Part shown: piece by piece, positions 54,321-64,000 of the stretch | How positions within the stretch are numbered: position 1 is the stretch's first letter | How the letters are laid out: the number at the start of each line of letters is the position of its first letter | Source of the DNA: Lonicera japonica | Lineage: Eukaryota > Streptophyta > Magnoliopsida > Dipsacales > Caprifoliaceae | DNA: 64,000 bases | Reading direction: 5' to 3' | NCBI GenBank assembly: GCA_021464415.1 | Contig: JAKCWG010000517.1 | Coordinates: 1 to 64,000 of the forward strand | The notes under the pieces: model-generated | What the model was told of the DNA's origin: nothing | What the model saw: only the letters and a program-made list of their open reading frames with translations | Database searches by the model: none | Program-made: the position numbers and the translations under genes

Positions 54321-56624
54321 GTGTAACGTACCAAAATGAATGAATTTGTTAGTGTAACGCTGATATCCGTAAGTCAACTCAAAAATTGACCTGGATTTTT
54401 AATAGTACCCTTATTCATTCAAATAATGCACAGTGAAGATTTAGTTAGAACATTCATTAGTGAAACATTTAGAGAGAGAGATGAAATGATGAATAGTCTT
54501 ACATTTTTTTTTTGACAGAACATAAATCTTACATTACTAGTTAGGAAAATGATAGACTTGTATAATGCTTGTATGAAAAAAATTATAGACTGATAACCAT
54601 ATTTAGTTTTCGTACCAATAAGCCTTTATTTTTATAAATTGTAATATATTACCTTCTTGACTTTTTCTATTTCCATTTTAGAATTTTTAGCTCATAAATG
54701 CGTTGCCTTTGGTAATTTATTTTTCTGATTAACCCTCGTATAAAATTATGTATTTATTTTATTGAATCTATGAATTTATTCAAGGCTCATATCTTTTTAC
54801 TTATGTTATTTTACTCACGCCATTAAATCTCCATTTGATAATAACATGAAAAATAATAACTAATTTAATTGAAAAGATCGAAAATACATTTCAGGATGTA
54901 GTGAGATACTCTTCATCTCATACTTACGCTCATTTTTATGAGTATATGTCACCAATCTTCGATCAGCCTTTATGTTTTGTGGAAAAGAAAATTCACCAAT
55001 ACCCAAGAAATTTTTTTCTATAAAAGAAGTCAGGAAGTAAGAGTTAATGTTACCATATTTCTCAACTTCTTTTACAACTTCCCATAAAAATACATTATTT
55101 TTAATATTATTTTTTATTTTATTATCAAACAGAGCTTAATTTATTATATTTTTATTAAATATGTGCTAACATGGCCAGCAACAGGGGCGTAGCCACTATG
55201 GTGCTACTAGGGCGTCTAACAAGCATTGGATTTTTTTTGTCAAGATATGGTATTGTTTTCTCTTTATAGGGGACCTTTGTGTGAACTTCAAAAGTATGAG
55301 GTTGAATTTATAATTTGTCAAAACTTTAGGGTTAAGATTATAATTACTATTGCAAGAATGCTTAAACTATGCAAATGACCCCTGAACTATGTATCCAGTT
55401 CCACTTAAACCCTCAACTTTAGAAGCTCCATTTAACCTTTCAAACTATTGACCAAGTTTCACTTTTTTCCTTCCTTCAACTTTGGGCCTAACCAGAAAAT
55501 GTTACATTCACTAAAAGTGCCTAATTTTAAGAGTATTTTTCATTTAACTACTAAAAAGTAACTTGTACGTACCAATACTCTAAAAATTGCTAGTCAAACT
55601 TGGGCTGGCGAGGTAGAAATTGAGGGATTAATCGTAGAAACAATTTTTTATTATATATATTATTTTAAATAATATAATATTAATAAAATACAAAAAATCA
55701 TAACACTTTTCAAGGCTACAAACTACCAAAGTTATAGCAACATAGCATAGCATTATTTTAAGCAAAACTAGCTAAGTTTATAAAATTCCCAAACTAGCAA
55801 TAACACAACCCTCTTGATTAATCCCGATTTAATTCTGATTAATAGATAGATCCCAATTATTTTTTAAACCCGATTTTCTCAAAAAACCTAAGCCTAGTCT
55901 CCAACTTCTCCAGCCGACAATATCACCAATAGGCCTAGTAATAAAGCAACATGTACTCAAAAAATGACTGCAGCATCCCAACCAAAAATATCATCAAAAA
56001 AGCCGAAGTTGATGAAGAACCAGTGTGTTTATAATGAAAAGGAAAAGTATTGCAGGACAATAATTCTTACTTTATTTTTTTGTATATCTTCTTTTGCACA
56101 ATTACCTGCAGAGACCAAATGTTTACAATTCAAAGTAAAAAGACTTCTCTTCCTCTCTTTTTTTCCCCTTCCTTTTTGGCTGCTTCTCTTTTCTTTTCTC
56201 CTTGAGAGGAGACTTACATATGGATAATTACTATCTACACTTGCCACTAAAAAGCTACAAGGAAAAAAGGTTTTATATTTCACCTATTTTTTTTTTCATT
56301 TTTTCTTTCATGTTTTTTAGTTTTCAATTGGGCTTTTATTACAGTGGAGACCAAATGTAACCTAATTTTTTTCGCTAGTAAAAGGGCTACAACTACACAA
56401 TGGGTGTTTTTTCTCTCCTTCATACTGCATTTGTTATGCAGATATTGAATAGGGAGGAGGATGATTGATGAGTCCACACTTTTGTTGAGAGAATTGACTG
56501 TGCTTAGTCCCCACTTTGAATGAACCAAACACTTCCCAATCCACCACACTTCGTCTTGTCCTCTTCTTTCCATCTACATAGATAGCACTCTATAATCATA
56601 ATAATTAACTTCGTAAGGTTGTCT
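54321..56624. other. Intergenic DNA, no gene seen
   Basis: This is the region downstream of the kinase gene, whose 3' UTR should occupy the last few hundred bases. Near 55370-55510 lies a one-sided fragment with words like the Mutator-like arms ('ctgaactatgtatcc', 'cttaaaccctcaac'). Nothing else could be named. Confidence 0.5.
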
Positions 56625-59600
56625 TCATTCTTGTCGTGATTTGTGCAATCTTCCTCTTCTCTCCACGACTAGATGCTGAAGATGCCTGAGCCGCGAAATT
56701 ATCTGTGCAAAAGTGGGTCTCAATTCTGGAACGCTGCAGAAAAATAACAATAAGTTAAAATTCCAATACCATGGCCAAAGTTAAGGTTTATCTATAATTT
56801 TTTTTCTCTTTTTGTTTTCCCCAAAAGCCTGCAGGAACGCTACAAACTCAATAAATAGAATCGTGGGACACAAAGTCCACAAGTCCCAGCTCTTCGAATA
56901 ACAAGATAAAAAAGCATGCCGCGCTAAACCATGCGCAACTGAATTACTATCATGAGGAATAAAATCAAAAAACACCTCCACCCCAACCTGACAACTTGGC
57001 AATATCCTGCAAAATAGACCCTAGCTCACTCAAACATGGACAACCATCAGCAATAAGGTAAGGTTGATAGCACTCTTGAAATCGCTCCCAATCACTACCT
57101 TGGTAGCATCCACCTTCGTCACCTCCGCTAAACCAAAGGCATTAGCTTTGAGTTCACTTAAAAGAACAGAAGAGCAAGTTCCATTATAGCAAGCTGCCGA
57201 CCAAAGCAAGCGCCCAGCATGATCTATGCGGTGGCCCAACCCCTCTCCATGATCACGTATAGCAAGTTAAGGTTTGTCTAGATTAATATCGGACAAAGGA
57301 AACGAAAAGTGCACCTCTCTCGTCAGAGAGAAGTTGCAGGTTCGAAAACGAGTTTTACTGCATAATTAGAAATGGAGTATTCCACATGAGTTGTAGCAGA
57401 TTCTGATCAAAAGTAAGTCTTCAGAGAGAGAGGGGGGGGGGATGCATTCTCCGACCCCTGAAGAATAGAAGGAGGGGTGGCACCCCAATTTTCTGTAGCC
57501 CGCTATTACCATTTCCTAAAAAAAATTTGCCCTACTCCTTGACTAGAGTTTTTTTTTTCCTTAAACAATAGTAAGAAAATAAAATGAAAGGATGAATTCT
57601 AAAACAGTGTTCTTAAAATCCACGCCTAGTCCTAGGCAGTAGGCCTCACTTAGTGTGACGTCCCAAAAATATTGGCTACACTGCTATAGAACAACGATGC
57701 TAGGTCATATTGTCGTTTGGATGAGGAAAATAATCGAGGAATCTTGTTTGGAGAAGCTGGAGGGAGGAGAAGGAAAGAAGACAGTTTTTACTTATGTACC
57801 CTCTTGGATAATGATATGCATGTCATTTCTTAGAAGGGTTATTTTTGGGATAACGAAGATTTCACTAAAATGGTTTCTTTTCCTTCCTATTCCTCTCACG
57901 TTTGGAAGGAAAAAAACTACTCCCTCCATCCGTCCCACATTAAGGCCTCGTTTGATTCAGGTATTAGGGTAAATGGGATTAATAATAACAGTATTAATAG
58001 TACTAGACTATTAATCCTGGTATTAATTTAATACCAATACCCTGTTTGATTCATGCAATATTAATACTGGATATCTCATGTTGATGTTAATACCATGTTT
58101 GATTTTGTAACTCATATACGGGATTATATTTTGGACTAGCAAAATTTTTAAAAAAGAAAAAAAGAAAAAAAAAGATTTTTTTTTTTTTTTTTTTTAAATA
58201 ATAATAATATAGTTGTAGTAGTGGCATTTTTGAAAATATTATAGTAGTAATGGCATTTTTTAAAATATATGGTTCATTTTTCTTAATCCTAGATAAACAA
58301 TACCACCTCCTCCCTGGTATTAAATTATACCACAAAGAGTGGTATTAAGTTAGTACCGGTATTAGTAATCCCAGCACATTTGTGCCAATCAAACAAGGTA
58401 TTATAAAAAAAGTGGTATTAACAATCCCATCCCACTTTTTAATACCCGAATCAAACGAGACCTAAGAGTATAGTTTGACTTTCACGAGTTTATAAGCATA
58501 TACAAATTTCAACATAATTAATGGTTAGATATGGCACATTGAATAGGTCCTAAAAAAAGACTGGACTACAATTTGGTACACCCTCTTAGTTTGGGACAGA
58601 GTGAGTAACTGTACAAGTAATCCTTCACATACTTTCCTTTATCTTCCTTCTAATCCAAAATATCAATCCGAAGAATTAATTAGCTATCCTGTCATCCTTT
58701 TCATTTATTTCCCATTCCCTCAATCCAAATAGAACTATTAGAGACGGCAACAGTCGCTACGACCATCTAACACACATATATAACGGGTTACTATGGAGAT
58801 TGCACTGGTTTGGGTCACTAACGGTGGATTGAACAAACAACTTGAAACGGAAGTGTAAACACGAACATAGTGCCATATAAATTTTTGTGGAGTCTAAACT
58901 TCAATAATGATTTGAACAGATTTTCAACTCTCTATGAGTTTAGGCAAAACCTTAGCCTTCCTAGACCTGGTACCATATTGCGCTTGTGTCAGGACATCTG
59001 TTTCAATTCGAAGAATGCTCTAACCGCACACAGTTTTTTACAGGCTGTGTGATTTTTGGTTTGAGTCATGTTCAAAGTGTGTGTTGGTATATCCATTTCT
59101 GTTATAGCATATCTAGTGGCTCAGCCGATTAGTAACCCAGTTACCCAAACAAGATAAACTTGGACTATTTTTTTTTTAATTAGGAAATAGTAATGGTTGG
59201 CTAAACAAACAGGGGTGCCCTCCCCTATCAACTGTCCTTCAGAATGATTTGATCCAGATCCTGACAGGGTATTCGATGCTGCATCTATGCTGCCCTCGAG
59301 CCCTCTTTGAAGACTTGCTTATCCTTTGGATCCGGCAGCTCCGTACAAATACTCCTTTTCAATTACATGGTGAAACTTGCCTCGTTGATTTCAAACTCGC
59401 AACCCACTGCTTGTGTGAGGGATGAAACTTTGACAATAATGGCTATTTTTTTTTGGTCATCACTCCTTTTTCTTATTATTATAATAGAAGATAGAAGCAA
59501 ATGCCAGAAAACTTACGGATCCCAACAATCAATTATTATCTGAGCAACCATTGGGTCAAGGTCATCTGGAATATCAAGGTGTCTGTGTTGAAATCCAACA

Positions 59601-62600
59601 GCTCCTACAACCTGCATTGAGTTCATCTCACTCCACGGCACCCGCAAAGTTGCCAACTCCCACAATATTACACCAAAGCTGTACACATCAGCCCTACAAA
59701 AGAAAAGCCAAGATTATGATTATACAAGTAACATTTGAAGAGAAACATTCTTCATAGGGGTTTCAGTTGAATGAAAAAGGAAGCACTCACTTCTCATTAG
59801 ATCGTTCATTCCTCAATACTTCTGGTGCCATCCATTCAGGCTGCAGTTCAATGGCAGACATTTAAGTTCATGGACGGAAAACGTTTAATGGTTAATAAAT
59901 CCATCCTTCTCAAATTAAGAGTCATAATTTTAAATTCGAACGAGTGAAACATTCGCTTTAATGCAATCAAAGGAAAAACAATCTTGCTTACCTTTTTGGT
60001 ACATTGATTAGCAACATGACTCTTAATTTCGAGATGTTCCAAAAAGAAAATGACGATTCCCAAATGAGATGAAGTAAATAAATCCACACCACCTCACCCC
60101 CAGGCCCCACCCCACAAAAGAAGAAGAAAAAAAACAAAGTGCCTGCCATCTCTCTCTTTTTCCTTTCTTCTTTTCTTTTTTGGATTTTTCTTTTTCTTTT
60201 TCTTTTTTTGTGTGTTTGTTTGGGGGGGGGATTGTTGTTTGGAATGAAAAAGAATGTGTGTATAAGCCTGCAAGAGAGCAAATTTTTAACATGAGTTACC
60301 GTTCCAGCAGTGGACGTTGAAGAGAGGAAAGTGTTGTGCTTCATACGTGACATCCCAAAATCACAGACCTGAAAAGTTATACAAACAATATACTCCAAGT
60401 TTCAGAGGATGTACAGATTCCAACGGAAATAATAAGTAAGGATTCCAAGAAGGAAAAAAAGGAGAAGGGGGGGGGGGGGGTAATAATTCAAATGCCACCA
60501 TATTCAACAAACCTTAACAACCCAGTTCTTATCAACAAGGAGATTTGGAGTCTTCAAATCCCGATGCACAATAATAGGATTGCTTGTGTGCAAGTAATTC
60601 ATTCCCTTGGCCTGCACACAGTGAACAAAACTTAAACCTTAAAAAATAAACTGAATCAGATAACAAAACAAACGACATGCATTAACAAAAAGCTTATACA
60701 TACTACATCAAGAGCCATCCGCATTCGCCTCTTTTCATCAAGTTGGAGATTTGGACGATGCAACAGCTTAAATAAACTCCCCCTGCATTCAAATATATGT
60801 GTGGGATTTGTAAGGTGCCATAAGAGAAATGGGACAAAAAAAAATTGAAATAAAGCACTTCATCTACATTTTCACTATTTTAATTAAGATGCTTATGCAG
60901 GTGGGGCTTGATGCAATATCACTGCCATATTTCCAGAGCCTAAAATGTTACCAAAGTCAAAAACTGTAATGCCCGCAAAGCTACAAAGCATGGACACTAT
61001 CCATATCTGCTTTCTTTTACCTTTGTTTTACTCCCTCCATCTCAAATTTGTAGTCCCACTTTGCCTTTGGTACTTCTAAAGGTAACATTAATTTCGATTA
61101 TGATCAAGAATACAAGTAATGGGGCATTGATTATGTCACAAAATGGAAATGGGATTATCAATTTGAGACATCCCAAAACGGAAATGAGACTATCAATTTG
61201 AGACGAAGGGAGTATTATTTTTATAGAAGTGGTTTGTTTTGTTTTCCTTTTACAAAATATATATATATATATATATTTTTGATAATCATGGGTATCAGGG
61301 CCCCTCCCCCACTAATCCCATGAGGCCCTGGCTGCTTGACCAGGAGAAACCCTCAGTGGCCCAAGAAAGTTTCCACGCAGTGCGGAATCAAACCTGAGAT
61401 CGTGCGCCTACCCACACAGTCCCAAGTTCACTGTTAGTGCTGTATAGGGTGTTCATTTTACTCTTTGATTTAGTTGTTGCATAATATTCTTTGATTTAGT
61501 GTTGTATAGGGTGTTCATTTTACTCTTTAATATTCAACATGTCCATATCCTATATTTCTGAAAAGTTGTGTCTATGTGGTTTCGTATATGCATTTGTGTC
61601 AGAATCTGTGCCTTCACAGCAACGATGCATCTCCCACCACGAGAAACCAGAAAAGGTAGAGATATTACATCAAACTGCCCACAAATTAGAATATATATAT
61701 ATATAATTATCTACTAATGTTTGACAACAGAAAAAAGCAAACCAACCTTGGTAGAAACTCTGTCAATATAGAGAGATTTGGAGGATGAGTAACTGCTCCC
61801 ATGAAAAGAACAACATTAGGATGTCTCAACCGTAACATGATTTCAATCTGCAGAAAGCACCCACAAGGCACTATTGAAATCTTACGTAGAAAATTGTTTC
61901 ACTATCATGAAGGTACATTAAGATTCAAAGAAAAAAAAAGAAGAATAACCCACCTCGCATTTAAACTGAACCAATGCGTCACCAGAGATGTCTTGGTTCA
62001 TGAATTTCTTCACAGCAACTTCCTGTCGTTCAACACCCATTTTGCCGTATTAAAATAGTGAGGTATGGTTGATAAGCAATTTGTCGGGGAAAAAATAGAG
62101 TATTTGAGGATTCTATATCTAGTGATTATTTATATGTATTTGGGAAAAATCAGGTAGCTGCCAGTAAATTAGAAAAACAGGGGATTATTAGGTGTTTTTG
62201 GTAATTCAATTAGATAGCTTTTCAAGAAGAATTAATGTTCTGTCAGTCTTATAAATATGGTTGATTCCATGGTATGTCATATGAATTGACTAATGATAGT
62301 ATTGCAGGATAATGATATGCTCAGGTCTTCTCAACCCTTTATTGATATTACAAGGAAATTCCCTTGAGCCAGCCAACACTAGTGGGTGAGTCCAGAGAAG
62401 AGCTAAATGGGAAGGTGGAAACTTGGAGACAAAATTTAGAAGCGCATGGCTTTCGTTTAAGCAGAAGTAAGACAGAATACATGGAGTGCAAGTTCAATAA
62501 AAGGTGGAGCACTACTAACTTAGAGGTAAAAGTTGGGGATAATGTCATACCACAAGTCACTCGGTTTAAGTATCTTGGATCCATTATACAAGAAGATGGG

Positions 62601-63798
62601 GAGATAGAGGGAGATGTAAATCACCGGATTCAAGCAGGATGGTTGAAATGGAGGAAAGCTTCGGGTGTGTTATGTGATAAAAAGGTACCACTCAAGTTAA
62701 AAGGAAAATTCTATCGTACCGCGGTTAGACCAGCAATGTTGTATGGGACTGAGTGTTGGGCGGTCAAAAGCCAACACGAGAATAAACTAAGTGTAGCTGA
62801 GATGAGAATGTTGAGATGGATGAGTGGCAAGACTAGGAAAGATAAGATCAGGAATGTTACCATCAGAGAGGGAGTTGGGGTGGCACCTATTACAGAAAAG
62901 ATGGTTGAATCTCGACTTAGATGGTTTGGGCATGTATGGAGGAGACCTGCAGATGCCATGGTTAGGAGAGTTGATCATATGGAGGGAAGCCTAGTTGTTA
63001 GAGGCAGAGGAAGACCTAGAAAAACTATAGGTGAAACTATTAAGAAGGATTTAGAGGCGAATGGTTTCACTAGAGATATGATTCACGACAGACCACTATG
63101 GCGTCGTTTGATCCATGTAGCCGACCCCACCTAGTGGGATAAAGGCTTGTTGTTGTTGTTGTTGTTGAATGCAAAATGTAATCTAAGTTCAATTTGCTGA
63201 TCCTTTCCAAAAATAGCGCCCAGAACTTCACTGTCAATAGCAGCAGGCCAAAATGAGTAATTTGTAAGCTCATACACTACGAAAAAATTCCATTCTTCTT
63301 ATTTTCTTTATCAAGCTTTCTTTACTCTCTAATAGAGGTAAGGTCCATATCCTCTAGTTTCTGCATTTCTTCTATTTTAATAAATTGGGGTTCCCCCCTT
63401 TCTTTTTTAAATATATAAATGTGCGCACGCTGTGAGCAACAAGAAGAACAGAAGCCCGACCACACCTCTCCATTTTAGATGCCATGCCAATGCTTAACTA
63501 CTATGAGGTTGAATGTTACTAATTTTAATAGCAATAAGTATCGTGGAAGTCAAATATGGGGGAATGAATTAGCTTCTATATTTTGAATCTACTGTCATGC
63601 AAACATTCTGTAAATGAAACATTACCTATTGACTTTACTACTAAATATATATATATTTGAATGCATCATCTTAACTTGGCTCATTCAGTGGAAATGCTTG
63701 AAGAAATTGCATAAAAAATATTAACCAAAAAAGCAACTGTTAAATAATTTAACTTACAGTGCCATTCCATTCTGCACGATAGACCTCCCCAAACGAGC
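56625..63798 (-). CDS. Raf-like MAPKKK (EDR1/CTR1 group), kinase domain and C-terminus, 5' partial
   Basis: Nine minus-strand exons join in phase: 63798-63758, 62022-61954, 61847-61747, 60782-60704, 60611-60513, 60368-60300, 59840-59791, 59693-59517 and 56733-56625. They encode 264 residues plus a stop; the N-terminal regulatory region lies beyond 64000. The kinase marks are all present: glycine loop [19 protein letters not shown] lysine, helix-C Glu in [90 protein letters not shown] and [10 protein letters not shown]. These fit plant Raf-like group B kinases, nearer EDR1 ([18 protein letters not shown]) than CTR1. Such kinases act in stress, defence or ethylene signalling. It ends [14 protein letters not shown] and a basic tail finishing HKSRQE. 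The last intron (2.8 kb) and first intron (1.7 kb) are enlarged by transposons. The last-exon junction gives CWDPVPELRP, the right spacing for the family. Confidence 0.93.
56781..57280 (-). mobile_element. LINE RNase H remnant in the last kinase intron
   Basis: Minus-strand frames encode AIRDHGEG, then [41 protein letters not shown] and, after a shift, [20 protein letters not shown]. This is the RVT_3/RNase H pattern found at the C-terminus of plant LINE ORF2. Frame breaks show decay. Confidence 0.72.
57920..58605. mobile_element. Stowaway MITE carrying a nested insertion
   Basis: The ends CTCCCTCCATCCGTCCCA and (inverted) TTTGGGACAGAGTGAG are flanked by TA (57918-57919 and 58606-58607). It is interrupted by the Harbinger element at 57944-58462, leaving about 165 bases of Stowaway. 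Confidence 0.75.
57944..58462. mobile_element. PIF/Harbinger (Tourist-like) MITE nested in Stowaway
   Basis: The inverted ends GGCCTCGTTTGATTCAGGTA and TACCCGAATCAAACGAGACC are flanked by TAA (57941-57943 and 58463-58465). The interior is built of 'ggtattaa' type words and a T-rich run. Confidence 0.83.
61031..61212. mobile_element. Stowaway MITE in a kinase intron
   Basis: The ends CTCCCTCCATCTCAAATTTG and (inverted) CAATTTGAGACGAAGGGAG are flanked by TA (61029-61030 and 61213-61214). It is 182 bases long, in the intron between exons 61847-61747 and 60782-60704. Confidence 0.82.
61285..61440 (-). mobile_element. SINE-like fragment
   Basis: On the minus strand the word GGTTTGATTCC (plus 61384-61394) fits a polymerase III B box, with an A-box-like TGGGACTGTGTGGG (plus 61411-61424) about 30 bases before it. 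The tail is unclear, and the call rests on these two motifs. Confidence 0.4.
62378..63166 (+). mobile_element. 5'-truncated RTE-clade non-LTR retrotransposon
   Basis: One open frame on the plus strand encodes the end of an RTE reverse transcriptase and its C-terminal part: [90 protein letters not shown] and the terminal ADPT before the stop at 63132-63134. A short 3' end and a TTG trinucleotide tail (about 63147-63166) follow, as usual for plant RTEs. Sequence similarity starts abruptly at about 62378, without the catalytic FADD part. The frame has no stops, which suggests a young copy. It sits antisense in the first visible intron of the kinase gene. Confidence 0.9.
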
Positions 63799-64000
63799 CT
63801 ACAACAAAATAAAATCCCAAAGGTTATTACAAGGAACATAGGCACCCAATATTTAAGAAAATATCTTACATTACTCGGGAAAAGATATGGTGCACATTCC
63901 ATTCACTAAACTAGTCACAGATTGGTCTTCAAATGCCACCAGCATTTTCTTTCGAGTTTGTTATTTAAAAACTACCTAAGCTTGAACAAGAATGCCGCAC

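Larger units (their letters stand above)
57281..59516 (-). other. Rest of the last kinase intron
   Basis: Apart from the LINE RNase H piece and the nested MITEs listed separately, no feature is seen. There is an AG/G-rich run at 57427-57440, and a T-run of about 25 bases ends near 58195 inside the nested MITE. Confidence 0.5.

Noticed and set aside
16220..63798. Ethylene-signalling gene cluster (RTE1 plus CTR1-like kinase)
   Set aside because: The kinase looks closer to EDR1 than to CTR1, about 34 kb and another gene lie between them, and plant genes of one pathway are seldom clustered. Chance proximity is the simpler view.
1..64000. CRISPR array, operons, bacterial promoters or phage genes
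   Set aside because: Intron-bearing plant genes and plant transposons fill the window. The short direct repeats are tandem arrays or LTRs without spacer architecture.

Overview
The window is nuclear DNA of a flowering plant, most likely a eudicot. It is AT-rich, its genes have GT-AG introns and plant-specific products, and its intergenic and intronic DNA is dominated by plant transposons (copia, gypsy, RTE and LINE remnants, TRIM, Mutator-like, hAT, Harbinger and Stowaway MITEs). The species cannot be fixed from what I can see. All exon models here were assembled by hand from splice signals, reading-frame continuity and remembered family motifs.

Four host genes can be supported. (1) 8379-15257, plus strand: a six-exon gene for a 307-residue conserved plant protein whose motif order recalls the cofactor-independent phosphoglycerate mutase (ApgM) branch of the alkaline phosphatase superfamily, apparently without the catalytic residues. 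(2) 22512-16220, minus strand: an RTE1/GREEN-RIPE type ethylene-receptor regulator, convergent with gene 1, with a 4.1-kb first intron full of retroelement debris. (3) 47276-38527, minus strand: CGLD27, a chloroplast membrane protein gene in four exons whose third intron (6.1 kb) holds a Stowaway MITE that was itself split by a rearranged copia element. (4) 63798-56625, minus strand: the kinase domain and C-terminus of a Raf-like MAPKKK (EDR1/CTR1 group), nine exons, with its 5' part outside the window.

Layout: 0-8.3 kb is intergenic DNA with two inverted-repeat elements, SINE-like fragments and a tandem duplication. 8.4-22.8 kb holds genes 1 and 2. 22.9-36.5 kb is a gene-free segmental duplication: a roughly 6-kb unit present twice plus a truncated third copy. 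Single copies carry private insertions (three Mutator-like elements, a hAT element, a solo LTR), and for most of them the sister copy preserves the empty site. 38.5-47.3 kb is CGLD27. 47.3-56.6 kb is intergenic, with Harbinger MITEs and a 2.6-kb gypsy-type solo LTR nested in an older LTR. 56.6-64 kb is the kinase gene, with an RTE element, a LINE RNase H remnant and nested MITEs in its introns.

The genes show no sign of working as a cluster. RTE1 and Raf-like kinases both belong to families with ethylene-signalling members, but this kinase looks closer to EDR1 than to CTR1, and I treat the proximity as chance. I found no undescribed biological system. The strongest oddities are the inside-out copia element with an intact outer target-site duplication, the degenerate-looking ApgM-like protein, and the duplication with its scorable empty sites.
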